From: Raffaelea ambrosiae
Lineage: Eukaryota; Ascomycota; Sordariomycetes; Ophiostomatales; Ophiostomataceae
Direction of reading: 5' to 3'
DNA: 64,000 nt
Assembly (NCBI GenBank): GCA_002778195.1
Contig: PCDI01000005.1
Location: forward strand, 1,675,984 to 1,739,983
Shown here: positions 11,173 to 21,345 of the stretch, one piece after another
Numbering within the stretch: the stretch's first letter is position 1
Layout of the letters: every line of letters starts with the position of its first letter
The notes under the pieces: generated by a model
What the model was told of the DNA's origin: nothing
Seen by the model: the letters and a program-made list of their open reading frames with translations, nothing else
Databases searched by the model: none
Program-made: the position numbers and the translations under genes

Positions 11173-12122
11173 TGCACCACACACACATACACACACACAC
11201 ACACACAAATCACCGAAGGAAGCTCGATACGCTCCCCTGGACACCCCAAACGTGTAGCCCATTGGTATGCTTGCGAGGGTTCCACATTGTTTCACATCTC
11301 TTACATCTCTCACATATCGTACTCTGATTTTGGTCTAATCACTCGTCCATGTTGACATGGGCTGCTTTGTACTTTTTTTTTGGACAGTTGCTTGGGCCAT
11401 AACCGCATATATTGAAGGCGTTGGTTGCTTTCATCTCATTTTTGTTAGGTACTGTACTGCTCTGTCCTTTTTGGTATTTTGGTATTTTGGTATTTTGTCT
11501 TTTTTTGTTTTGGCAAGGCCAGCTCGGCACGCAGGGGTCTGCCGAAGGGTTATGTTTTGGTTTTCAGCATCACTGTTTAAACAGATATCTGTCTCGGTTT
11601 GTCTTTGGGTTTGTGACTACATTGTAGAGTCCAGTTCGCCGTGATTAGCTTATTCGCATTTTTTGTCAGCCTCCTGCGTACTGCCTATTTGCTCCACTTC
11701 TCCGAGTTTTCTCCAATTGTCAGCATCAAGTAAGCCAAAGCTTGTCTGTATTCTGATTTGTGATCTGCGTGAATCTGTTTGGCGTTTGCTCTGTCACTTA
11801 CACAGCTCTGGAGCTCAAGCAGCTGAGTTTGGAATTGTCATGCTGCCAAATTGCATCTCGGCGGCCAGCCAACTTGGGCAAGTTGCTGGGCCTGTGATAG
11901 ACAGTCTCGTAGAAAACAGGGGCATCAAGGATTCCGAGAAGCGACCTCGCTTACAGCAATGATGACATTGAAATATGATCGGCTATATTAAGACGTCACG
12001 GAAGCCTGTTTGCTGGCCAGACAGTATTCTCATCAGCTAGCAAATATCAAAGCAAACAGCAAGACAGATCTCGCCAAGCCGACATACCTTGTGAGAAAAA
12101 TACATGAAAATCAAGAGCAAAC
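11173..12122. other. Intergenic region between PQ-loop and pirin genes
   Basis: This 950-base stretch has a CA run right after the transporter stop (11177-11208) and three copies of TTTTGGTA at about 11468-11493. It should contain the transporter 3' end and the pirin promoter. I see no gene; a 99-codon open frame at 11663-11962 has no recognisable feature. Confidence 0.5.
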
Positions 12123-13253
12123 ATGGCTGAAGCCACTGCCCAGGCCATTGCTGCCACCGGTCTCAAGGCGGTCACGACTTCATCGTCGCCGACACTGACA
12201 ACCACAAACGCTGCTCCTGTCCTCCCTCTCTGCCGACTACCGACCACGGCCGCCATCGCTCCCATACGCTCCGAGGAGCGCGGCCACTTCAACCAAGGCT
12301 GGCTCGATACTTACCACTCATTCCCCGTCTCCGACTGGCACCGGAGCCGCAGCAGTAGCCACCCGGAGCAGTTTGGCGCCCTCCGCATCCTCAACGAGGA
12401 CACCGTCCAGCCGCTCTCGGGCTTCCCAACACATCCGCATCGCGACTTTGAAATCTTCACCTATGTCCTGTCGGGGGAGCTCACCCACCGGGACTCGCAC
12501 GTGCCTCGGGGCTACAATGGAACGCAAAGCAACCAGAAGACCAAGAAGACCCAGAACGACGGCGGCAACGACGACAATGACGACGACGACAGCGTCTCGC
12601 CCGACCAGTTTGTCCGCATCCGCCGCGGCGATCTGCAGTTCACTACGGGCGGCACGGGCATTGCCCACAGCGAGAACAACGAGCACGCCTCGGAGGCGGT
12701 GCACTTTTTGCAGATCTGGGCCGTGCCGTGGAAGCGTGGCCTGCCGCCGCGGTACCACACGGGGCATTTCCCCGATGCGGCCAAACGCCAGGTCTCCCTG
12801 ACGTCTGGGGACGGTCAGTTTGTGCCCATTCTGAGCCCGCTGGCCGCCGGTCCAGACGCGACTGCCGCCGAAGAGGCCGAGGCCGTGCCGGCTCTCCCGG
12901 GCACGATCCCGGTGCATGCGGACCTGGTCATGGGTGCGGCCTTGGTGGGCCGGGGCAAGACGGCCGTCTGGACGGTAGGGCTGGCAGGCAACAAGAGGGC
13001 GGGAGCGGGAGGGGTGACCAGGGCGAGGCAGCGCAAGGTGTTTGTGCACCTGCCAGCCACGGGGCCCACTGGTGGAAAAGAGGAAACAGCCAAGGAGAGG
13101 GGCAAGGCACGAATCCGTCTAGACGGAAGGGACGATGCTGTCCTCAATGAGGGCGACGGGGCCTTTGTGGACCTGGTTGCGGCCGGGGACATGTTGACAA
13201 TCGAGAGCATTGGCACAGGCGAGGCCGAAGTGGTCGTGTTGGACACGGCATAG
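12123..13253 (+). CDS. Pirin family protein (cupin fold)
   Basis: A single exon of 376 codons starts at ATG 12123 (AACATGG). The N-terminal pirin domain is clear: GHFNQGWLDTYHSFP, then HPHRDFE, and GTGIAHSENNEH. The metal-binding residues known from human pirin correspond to His104, His106, His182 and Glu184, all present. Pirins are bicupin iron proteins; some act as transcription co-factors and others as quercetin dioxygenases, and the choice cannot be made here. Usual length is about 290 residues. The excess comes from an N-terminal extension of about 40 residues, an Asn/Asp/Lys-rich insertion between the two metal motifs (about residues 135-157, with a DNDDDD run) and a basic insertion in the C-terminal cupin. 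The insertions do not interrupt the ligands. Confidence 0.93.
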   Translation: MAEATAQAIAATGLKAVTTSSSPTLTTTNAAPVLPLCRLPTTAAIAPIRSEERGHFNQGWLDTYHSFPVSDWHRSRSSSHPEQFGALRILNEDTVQPLSGFPTHPHRDFEIFTYVLSGELTHRDSHVPRGYNGTQSNQKTKKTQNDGGNDDNDDDDSVSPDQFVRIRRGDLQFTTGGTGIAHSENNEHASEAVHFLQIWAVPWKRGLPPRYHTGHFPDAAKRQVSLTSGDGQFVPILSPLAAGPDATAAEEAEAVPALPGTIPVHADLVMGAALVGRGKTAVWTVGLAGNKRAGAGGVTRARQRKVFVHLPATGPTGGKEETAKERGKARIRLDGRDDAVLNEGDGAFVDLVAAGDMLTIESIGTGEAEVVVLDTA

Positions 13254-13786
13254 GGTCGAGGAGGGTTCGGGCTGAGACACGATGTGCACGTGAATCGGGA
13301 CGACGCACAAAAGAGAGTTATAAAATTTCACAACCAAAAAAGCCACCCTTACGCCCGTACACGAGTACAGAGGTAAAAATGCGACCAAGAGAATACGGAT
13401 TTCAATCTGTGGTTTTGATTGTGTGAATAGGAAAACGGAACACGAGAACACGAGCGCAAATGTTTGAATATGCTCTTTAATGAAATGTTTGATTGAATTG
13501 TAAGAACTTTATGAATGCTGTTCTTGATCTATCCTATAGAAGATGTTAAAACTCAGAACCAAATTTTGTCTCGATGTCCAAAGCGAAAGACAAGCAACAT
13601 GTAGCCAACAATCCTCCTTTCCAAAATGTAAAAAAACTCCAAGAAACACCCAGTCCAAACTCTTTCCAAAACGTAAGAAACTCCAAGAAACACTCAGTCC
13701 AGACCCTTTCCAAAACGCAAGAAACTCCAGGAAACCCCAGTCCAGAAAATGCAGCCAACTGGAGGTGCAATGCCAACCAGACCCAA
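13254..13786. other. Convergent intergenic region with minisatellite
   Basis: This lies between the pirin stop and the stop of the minus-strand gene downstream. It is AT-rich around 13440-13560 and carries a 44-bp tandem repeat listed separately. Confidence 0.6.
13617..13746. repeat. 44-bp imperfect tandem repeat, three copies
   Basis: Copies begin at 13617, 13662 and 13706, each with CTTTCCAAAAYG, then AARAAACTCCARGAAAC and CAGTCCA. The period is 45 then 44 bases, with a few substitutions. It lies just beyond the stop of the 420-residue gene and probably falls in its 3' untranslated region. Confidence 0.9.
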
Positions 13787-15049
13787 TTAGCCACGCTTGA
13801 GCTTTGGCAGGTCCATGGTGGAGTCTTTTGCCTTGCTCTCCTGGACGTCACCGGTCTTGGTGTGATGGACCTTCTGGCGCTTCCACAGGCGGTGGATTGA
13901 CAGGGACGGACGGGAGCGACGAGGGGTCTTGTCCTTGTTGCTGTCGGTCTTGCCTTCTTTTCTAGTCTGGCGCCCTTTCTCGAATTCCAGCGACACCCTC
14001 GCCGCAAACTGGGCCATCGAAACAACTGGCGTGGCGAGCCTGTGATGGAAGGCTATCTTCCTTGGCTTTGCCTGGGCTTCCTGCTGCAACTGGCATTTTT
14101 TGCTGATCCGGCTGCACTTGCTTTCGATGCTGTCTTCGCGGTCGTCCTGGCTGGACCGCGGGCTGACACAGGCGGTGTTGGTGGAAGCATGGGACCGTTT
14201 GCGGCCCTCGCCATGCCCGTCCACCGCCAGGTGGGACGTGCTGGAGGTCGCGCTGTCGTTCCCGTGATGGAACGCGGGAAACGGATGCGTCTCGGTGGGA
14301 CTCTGGACGTCCCAGACCTGCGACAACGTCCCGTACTTCTTGTCTGCGCAGGGAAGCTGGACATCGGAAGGCACGTCGGGCCCGTAGACGGAGTTGTACT
14401 CGAAGTCGCGGTAGAACACCTGGGAGCGGCACAGAGAGCGGACGGCACGCTTTTTGGCGTCGATCTCCTTGCACCGGCGCACATCCTGGGCGGTGATTGG
14501 CCGGTTGATGTAGGCGATGGCGTGGTTGCGCATCACGCGGCCGTTGAACATGAACTTGAAGCTCTCGCAAGGGATGGTCTCTGAGCGATCCATGGAACGG
14601 CCCCGGTCGTCCAGCGTGGCCAGCTTCGTCAGCTGGTCGAAGAAGATGGTGTAGTCGTGCTCTACGGCCCAGGTGTCGTCGGGGTCCAGGCTGAGGTCCG
14701 AGATGTCCCGGCGCATCATCTTGTGCGCGGGCACCATGCTGGGGTGGATGGGCGAGCGGAAAAAATGGTCCCGCCGGAAAGCCCAGTAGCGGCGCAGGAA
14801 CAGCTCGCTGCGGCAGTAGCGGATCCCAAAGGCTTCTTCGCAGAGCGGGCAGTAGCCCATGTACACCTTGAGGATTTTGGTCTTGCCGCCGCTGTTGCGG
14901 GGATGGGTGCACTTGCCCTCGGTGCCGGTGACCGTGGAGTGGCAGCACACGAACCAGATCTCGCGTTTCACGGTACAGCAGCTAGCCACTTTGCTGCTGT
15001 CTGTAGAGCTGTCGTACAGCGTCATCGACGATGGTGTCTTAGTTGCCAT
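13787..15049 (-). CDS. Unrecognised fungal protein with N-terminal Cys cluster
   Basis: A single exon of 420 residues. I chose ATG 15049 because the only TATA-like element, CTATATATTC at 15225-15234, lies about 180 bases upstream of it, whereas the frame's upstream extension would start before that element. The N-terminal 95 residues contain several Cys/His pairs (ASCCTVKRE, FVCCHS, KCTHP, YCPLCEEAFGIRYC) that could bind zinc. A middle part of Arg/Phe-rich sequence includes RRYWAFRRDHFF, a Tyr-rich segment and a DVRRCKEIDAKKRAVR helix. The C-terminal third is basic and Ser-rich, probably disordered. I recognise no named family. It could be a nuclear or RNA-associated protein from its charge, but this is a guess. 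Confidence 0.75.
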   Translation of the reverse strand: MATKTPSSMTLYDSSTDSSKVASCCTVKREIWFVCCHSTVTGTEGKCTHPRNSGGKTKILKVYMGYCPLCEEAFGIRYCRSELFLRRYWAFRRDHFFRSPIHPSMVPAHKMMRRDISDLSLDPDDTWAVEHDYTIFFDQLTKLATLDDRGRSMDRSETIPCESFKFMFNGRVMRNHAIAYINRPITAQDVRRCKEIDAKKRAVRSLCRSQVFYRDFEYNSVYGPDVPSDVQLPCADKKYGTLSQVWDVQSPTETHPFPAFHHGNDSATSSTSHLAVDGHGEGRKRSHASTNTACVSPRSSQDDREDSIESKCSRISKKCQLQQEAQAKPRKIAFHHRLATPVVSMAQFAARVSLEFEKGRQTRKEGKTDSNKDKTPRRSRPSLSIHRLWKRQKVHHTKTGDVQESKAKDSTMDLPKLKRG

Positions 15050-15224
15050 TGTTGTAGATTCCGGTATGGCTGACACAGAATACGCAGTTGTGATGGTTGC
15101 CAGGGGCAGGAACAGAAAGCAGGAAGCCTTGTGAACCAAGAGCGTCAATGGTGTGCAGTGAAAGTGGTATGCAAAGGGCCAAGAGAAGAAAGCAAAAAGA
15201 TGGATAGAAGGGAGGCGTCTGTTT

Positions 15225-15234
15225 GAATATATAG
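15225..15234 (-). promoter_or_regulatory. TATA-like element
   Basis: CTATATATTC on the minus strand lies about 180 bases upstream of ATG 15049. It is the basis for preferring that start. No transcript evidence is available. Confidence 0.45.
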
Positions 15235-15538
15235 GCCTACGGGGAGTGAAAACCAACACGAACCTTATTCTTTTTTTTTGTGCTCACACAGTTACGCGCG
15301 AATATCAGGGCTTACTGTAGGGGGCACATGGACGATGAGCCCGAGCAAAGAACAGGGCAGAAGAATTCACAAAAGCTAGAGCTGGTTAAGCACGAGCTGG
15401 GCTACAATTGTGAGTTTTTAACGGCCGTCGTGCATGGCTTCTTCTCGAAATGAAGAACCCATGACGCGCTGCCAACATGGCGGCCGCAGGTTCCTCAACA
15501 AACACGACAACATTACGGCCGAAAAGAGGGCTTAAAAT

Positions 15539-15623
15539 TCAAACAGACATATGGCCAGAAAAAAGCCCCGGAAAGACATTCAAAAATCAAACAGACATAT
15601 GGCAAAAACATTGCCCCGGAAAG
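15539..15623 (+). repeat. Two direct copies of a 37-bp unit
   Basis: Copies at 15539-15575 and 15587-15623 share TCAAACAGACATATGGC and, after a few changes, GCCCCGGAAAG. The offset is 48 bases. They lie in the divergent promoter region and could carry a duplicated binding site; the palindrome CATATG is in both. Confidence 0.85.
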
Positions 15624-16231
15624 GAAGGCTGGAAAATCAAAGCCCTAGACGAGGCTATTCCCAGAAAGGGGGAACCAGTGCGTGGAAACTAACACAGACA
15701 CTGCCCAATGTTGAGCCGACGAACAGCAAGAACATTTTGCCGTGCTCTTTCCGTCTGCATTTGTGTGTGACCGTACATTGGCTTATGTTGAGCAAACGTT
15801 CAGCCAAGCGTGACTGGTGGGTGGCGCCTTCCCATTTGATTCGGGGAACAAGAACCCCCCCCCATCGTTCCTTCCCAATTAGGAAATAAACCAACAAACA
15901 TGGAGCCATCTCATCCCAACGGGAAGGAACGCAAGCGAACGGCATTTTCTCACCCCAGCGTTTTCCAGTCTCCTATTCTTTTTGTCTCTCTATTTTTCTT
16001 CTCTCTGTCTCTCCTTCACACACTCCTTTCTGCTTCCCTCTTTTCACACTCTTTGATAGCACAAAAACCCCAGTCACTCCTTTTCATCACGCAAACTTGG
16101 CAACGTCCATCATAATCTTCACCACCACACTCATTTACTGTGTTCACCGTCTGTCCTTCACGCCTCTTTGCCGACTCCTTCTCCAGAAAAGAACAAGTCT
16201 GAAAAAAAAGAAAAAAGGAAAATCCTCCACA

Positions 16232-17155
16232 ATGCACATGTCCAAGAACCTCCTTCTGGCGGGATTCGCCGCTGCTGCTGTCGTGGCAACTCCAAACTCT
16301 GGAGCAAATGGCTACGTTGTCAGTTTCTATCTCGATGCTTCGTTCCTCTTTTTTTTTGTCTTTTTTTTTACTAACACCACGCAGGAGGTCGTCAAGAACC
16401 GCGCAGTGGCCGCCAACACTACGACCACAAGCCTGATGCTGGTGACTGTGACGGCGACTCTCCGTAGCAACCTGTCCAGCTCGGCGGTGTCTTGGGGCCC
16501 CACGGCCAGTGTCAACGCGTCGTCTGTTGCCCCGGTCAGTGTCAACGCGTCCTCCACGGCAGCCTCTACTGCGTTCAGCATCAGTGCCAACGCGTCCTCT
16601 ACCACGTCCTCTACTGCGTCCTCTACTTCGTTCAGCAGCGCCTCTGCCGCGTTCAGCATCAGTGCCAACGCTTCGTCGGCCGTTTTCTCTAGGTCTCTTT
16701 CTACCCCGGCTATAACGTCCGTCGTCTCTGAGACGGTCAGCAGCAGCAGCAGGAGCAGCAGCAGCGGCGGCGGCGGCGGCGGCGGCGGCGGCACCACCAC
16801 CACCACAAGCTCGTCAGAGGACGGCATGACGACTGTCACCGCCCCTTGCGAGCCCACCTACACGGTCACCGTCACTGTCCCCTGTGAGCCGACGACGACG
16901 GATTCCTGCACTATGGAGCATACTCCTGCCAGCACCACCAGCTATGCCTTGACCAGCGACCTACCTGCCAGTGCCGAGTTGTCGAGCTCGACTGTCAGCA
17001 GCTCCACAAATGCTGTTCTGGGCGCCAGCGGCACTTCCTCTGGACCGCCGGCAACGGTGACCAGCAGCGATGGCCGCGCTTTTGCCGTGGTGCCAGGGAT
17101 GATGGCCATGGTCCTGGTCACGTTTTTGACCGGTGCCGTTTCTTTCATGGTGTGA
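16232..17155 (+). CDS. GPI-anchored-type Ser/Thr-rich cell-wall protein
   Basis: Two exons, 16232-16318 and 16385-17155, encode about 285 residues. The 66-base intron has donor GTCAGT, a CTAAC branch and a CGCAG acceptor. It is a multiple of three with no stop, so retention would also keep the frame, but it would insert a Phe-rich stretch after the signal peptide. The N-terminus is a signal peptide (MHMSKNLLLAGFAAAAVVA). The body consists of Ser/Thr/Ala with repeated SVNASS and SISANASS units, many of them N-glycosylation sites, then a Ser run, a nine-Gly run (16766-16792) and paired Cys motifs (APCEPTYTVTVTVPCEPT). The C-terminus is hydrophobic (GMMAMVLVTFLTGAVSFMV) after small residues, as in a GPI-attachment signal. 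A structural wall or surface role is inferred from this layout. Confidence 0.82.
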   Translation: MHMSKNLLLAGFAAAAVVATPNSGANGYVVSFYLDASFLFFFVFFFTNTTQEVVKNRAVAANTTTTSLMLVTVTATLRSNLSSSAVSWGPTASVNASSVAPVSVNASSTAASTAFSISANASSTTSSTASSTSFSSASAAFSISANASSAVFSRSLSTPAITSVVSETVSSSSRSSSSGGGGGGGGGTTTTTSSSEDGMTTVTAPCEPTYTVTVTVPCEPTTTDSCTMEHTPASTTSYALTSDLPASAELSSSTVSSSTNAVLGASGTSSGPPATVTSSDGRAFAVVPGMMAMVLVTFLTGAVSFMV

Positions 17156-18295
17156 TGCTAAAGCAGTTTTTCCCCAGTGCTTGTGACAGCTGGGTCTGAC
17201 AAGACAGCCCTATCCCTGGCACACACACAAGGGGCTGAGACATTGTATTTTGCGGAGGGACCAGCCCTGATGCAGCGGGAGATCTCAATCTTAGCCCCTG
17301 TATTCTATGACAGAATTGTGTTCTTACCCTGTGCTGAAGTTCGGAGAAATCTGCCATTCATTTTACAACCGGACAGCTGTATTAGTTATGTACCATATGC
17401 GAAGCGAGCTAGGAAGCGGTGCGAGCCTCTGAGCAGACTCGCCGTGGGATGAACGGACGGCAGAGGTCTGACGGAAAGGATGGAACGGATCCTGTCAGAG
17501 ACGCATGGCGATTTGACGTATGCCTTATACTAATATGCGGAGTTGATTCTAGTTATGCCAGTTTCAGTCGATTTTAAATGTCTTCATAATTCATTCAGTT
17601 ACTTGCACCCGGCTTTCGTTGCCTTGGTTGTGGGACTTGTAGTTGCAGGCTTCAGATCAAGGCTCCTTCTTCTCAAGGTCCTGTTACACGTAGAGCAGGA
17701 TTCAGGTGATTGGATAGTGCTGACTGGTATGTGCACAGCCTCGATGTTTGAGGTTGACAAAAAGGGGGCATGTGTCCAAGAAGGAAATTTCAATAACACC
17801 CAGCCCAAGCACAGGGAGTTAAGTCACATGACTAGCATGCTGCTGGACGGGTCACTGTGATTGGCCAGTGTGGCCATTGGGCTTTTTGTCCTTTTTTTCT
17901 TCTTCTTTTTTTTTGTGCTTTGGGAGGCTACTTTATTTTTCTTTTTCACTCTTCGTCTTTTTTTCTGCATCTCTATCTCTCACAGTAATCTACAAGTCTT
18001 GCAAGACTTGTTCGTACGTTGCGCATGAGGAGAGGGCAGACCAGGAGGCGGCCGTGTGGGTACTTTCTGTCTCGGGCGTTTCCAGCTGTTGACCGCTGTT
18101 GACCGCCGTCGACCAATTGATGCGTGCCTGATGTGTGCGGGAGTTTATGCGAAAACAAGCACAAAAGCAAAGAGAAAAAGAAAAGAAAAGAGTAACAGAG
18201 TAGAAACAATACAACGTCCGCACCCAGGCGAGACATGATCCGCATCCGACGGTGAATGGTGAATGATTTGCAATAGAAAAGAGAGCATTGCGCAG

Positions 18296-18524
18296 TACTA
18301 TGTGCACAGACGACTAGTGTTACTATGTATGTACGAGTAGACTAGAAGAGACAGAAGACAATGCCCAAGGTTGTACCCGTGTTTTTTATGGCGGAACGAA
18401 GAGAGAAAGTGCGTATGCGTGAAAGGAGAAATCGTACAATCATACATGGTATGAATTCTACTATGCATTGTACTCGTAATGCAGTATTACTTTATAAAAG
18501 ACCAAAAGTTTGAAGTACATAGTA
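18296..18524. repeat. Cluster of TACTATGTAC and TACTCGTA motifs
   Basis: Within 230 bases there are one exact GTACATAGTA (18515-18524), two one-mismatch copies (18296-18305, 18321-18330) and two copies of the 8-mer (TACGAGTA at 18332-18339, TACTCGTA at 18471-18478). A further 8-mer is at 19039-19046. None lies in a gene. Confidence 0.75.
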
Positions 18525-18778
18525 CCCAAAGTTTGGAACTTGGCCACTTGAAGATCGGCTTTGGAAACCGGGTCTCGACCATGGCTGGCAGGGGGTGGGT
18601 TCCATGAAAGACAAGGGGACCTGACAAAAGTGACAATGCGGCTCTCTGGTTCCATGCAGAGCGAGATGAGAAGGGAGAGCGAGTGGATTTGCAGTGCCAC
18701 CGTCTGAGTAACGGGTGTTGCGGATAGGCAAGAGGATGAAAAAGAGGAAGAAACAAGGGAAAAGCAAACGGAGGACCC

Positions 18779-18811
18779 ATTGGGGCCATTGGGGCCATTG
18801 GGGCCATTGGT
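18779..18811 (+). repeat. 10-bp tandem repeat (CCATTGGGGC)
   Basis: Three complete copies and part of a fourth of CCATTGGGGC in non-coding DNA. The runs of four G could help form G-quadruplex structure. Confidence 0.85.
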
Positions 18812-20125
18812 TCGTCCGCTCATCATTGCGACTGCTTTCCAGTTTTGTTCGCGACGTGGTATTTCCCATATTATTGGTGATCCTAACGCGTGCCATGCCA
18901 CTGGAGGCGGGCATCGGCTGGAGTGAGCGACACGACAGAGGGCGACGTCTGCCCATGGAAAGATAGGAAGCATGCCAATCCAGGGGTAGCCAACAGGATA
19001 TTGCAGAAACGATCTTACGAAATAAAACAAAACAAAGTACGAGTAGAAAGGGATGGGCGAAGGCTGTTGGGCGACGGCACTAGTGGAAAGGGTTTATTGG
19101 AGGGAGGCATTTTGGCAAATAGCAGTCTCAGAGCAGGCGAGGCAGAGGGCAACGGAAGACGAAAGGGCAAAGAAAGGGAAGAAAAGGGTCTTCTTCCTCT
19201 CTCCCAAAAGCAACCCATCGCGACGGGCGGCCTTCTCCTTTGGGGAAAGCATGGATTCTGGTTTTATTTTATTCGCAATCTTAATCGATTGGGGGGGGGG
19301 GGGGGGCGAGGGCCATGGATGGGGGTGGTTGGCCAATTCTTGGGCGATGGAACCCTGGTCTTTTTACGGAACCCATGTTTTTTTTTTGGTGGTCATGGCC
19401 AGTTTGTCTTGTCTGGCATTGATGATTTCGTTGATTTGAGTTCGGTCGGGTTGTCTGTCGGGTGGTCCGTCCGAGCTTGTTGAGTTGGGATGTCTGTGCC
19501 TTGCTATTTACCCGCGAACCATTCAGGAAAAGGGGCCATAAAGAAGCAGAACAGCAGCAGCAGCAGCAGCAGCAGCACGATGAACACGCGATCTCGGGCC
19601 GTCTGATAGACGAGCTGAACGAACCCCCATGGGCAGATACTGCGGCCAACTGCGAGCGCAGTGCCCCCCCTCCCCAACAACGGACAACATCACCACGTCA
19701 ACTGCGCTCGAATGCGTGATAAGGTCTAGAACCTGCTGGGCCTGCTGGCGAGCTGCAGCCCCAGCTAAACCCTTCATGGCCAATTTCCTTCGGCCTGCCC
19801 CCCCCATGCCCCTCTATTATCCCGTCGTCTTGGTTGGCGAATGGTGTGCTGTGGGTGGAAGCGTGGGCAGAGAACGGAGTCCTTATCACAGGCCGTGGCA
19901 AGTACAGCGAGTGCGAGCTTTGGCAGAAGAGGAAAGGGAAGGGAAAAGAAAGGTCTGAGAAACGAACCAGGCGCAGAGCTGGAATTCTGCGGCTCGTATT
20001 GGGCCGACTAGCAGGCGACATGGCCTGTCCATTGGCTCGCCGTAGTCAGCATGTATTGTCTTTTTTTGGCGGTCGCTCTTGCATGTGTCGCAACTTTAGC
20101 CTTTGGCGCTCCAGCTACATTGCAC

Positions 20126-21029
20126 GTACATAGTAGTAGTTAGCGTCCCAGAGCGCAGGAATCGTACTATGGAAAAGATACTAAGATACCGTGCAGGTTT
20201 GGTGCCTTGCGCCTGTCCTGGCCGTTGCTGGTGTAGAGAGGGAGACAAAGGCAGGGCGCTGTCGAATGGCGGTGGTAATGACGGATAGACAAAAAGGGAA
20301 AAAGAGGCTATTGGATGTCTGACAGGCCGGTGGCAGCGGACCGACGACAGGGAGACTGCAACACACCAAAGGGAACAGAAGAGGCCCCGAAGAGACGGAA
20401 AACCGGCTTGCCGTCATCCTTCTGGCGCATCTTGACGTAGTCCTTTTGCGAGGGAGGCCACTTTGATTGCGTCAGAGGGAGCGAGGCACTGCCCCTTGGA
20501 GATGTGTCCCAGGAGATGTACGAGTCTACCAGTATACATACTAACTATTGCATAGTATACATAGTACATCTTCGCAGACACCCATCCGGTGTGCAGCAGA
20601 CGCTCGCTAGCCAGGCACAGCCGCTTTGTCGCCACGAACGAGACGACGGCGGCCTTTGGTGGCGCGCGCAGCAACGCATGCGCAACTGCAGTGTGCTCTA
20701 TGTACGAGGATGCGCATGGCAACGTGTGTGCCCAGTTGCTCAGTACTTGTACATAGCAGAGCATGCCAGGCACCTGCTGGTGTCCCTTGGTGGCGCCGGG
20801 TGTCTTGCGGCAGACAGCAGGGAGATACTCTGCAGAGGATGATACACAAGTAGTACATAGTAATAATCGCTTACTCACAGATAGGGAAGGCATCCCCCAG
20901 ACGAGACCAACACACCACGCGAGGCAAGAACGATGCAGCCCGCTGTGGCTGGCGACGGCACTAGCGACCACCACGCTAGATCCTGTCGGAGACGACCTGC
21001 AGCTCCCATACGAGCGCATGTACATAGTA
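20126..21029. repeat. Cluster of GTACATAGTA motifs
   Basis: Exact copies lie at 20126-20135, 20853-20862 and 21020-21029, all in the same orientation. One-mismatch copies are at 20557-20566 and 20749-20758. The last exact copy is about 320 bases before the CT-rich palI leader. Confidence 0.75.
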
Positions 21030-21345
21030 TCTTACAGAGTGCAGCATTCATTCTCCTCCTGTACCTTTTGCTGTGCGTTTCGAGCGGCTGATACCTGGTG
21101 CGCTGCGCTGCTAGTGCGGGCGGGCGCAGGTATCGCGTGGAAGTATCGTGCCCCACCCGCCCACAGATAGCAATCCCAGAGCGAGAAAGGGACCTGCGGT
21201 GGTACGTATACACCGTACGTGCCCACTCTGGCAGGCCTGCAGCAGGTTCTCGCTGTGCGATGCCTCGTAGGCGGACTAGCGCCGCAAAAGAGAAACCACG
21301 CTACTGGCCCTTCGCTCCTTCCCTCCACACTGGGTCCATGCTGTA

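Larger units (their letters stand above)
15050..16231. other. Divergent promoter region
   Basis: This 1.2-kb stretch separates the starts of the 420-residue gene (minus) and the GPI-type wall protein (plus). It has a duplicated 37-mer at 15539 and 15587 and a CT-rich leader at 15960-16200 before the plus-strand gene. I see no gene. Confidence 0.55.
17156..21345. other. 4.2-kb gene-poor region with repeated motifs
   Basis: No gene can be supported here; the longest frames (about 200 codons) lack domains and overlap on both strands. The region contains a 10-bp tandem repeat at 18779-18811, a 16-G run at 19291-19306, a CAG run at 19556-19576, and the densest early cluster of the TACTATGTAC and TACTCGTA motifs (18296-18524, 19039, 20126-21029). 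Confidence 0.5.

Noticed and set aside
13787..15259. Longer start of the 420-residue protein at 15259
   Set aside because: That extension starts upstream of the TATA-like element and does not begin with ATG; ATG 15049 is preferred.
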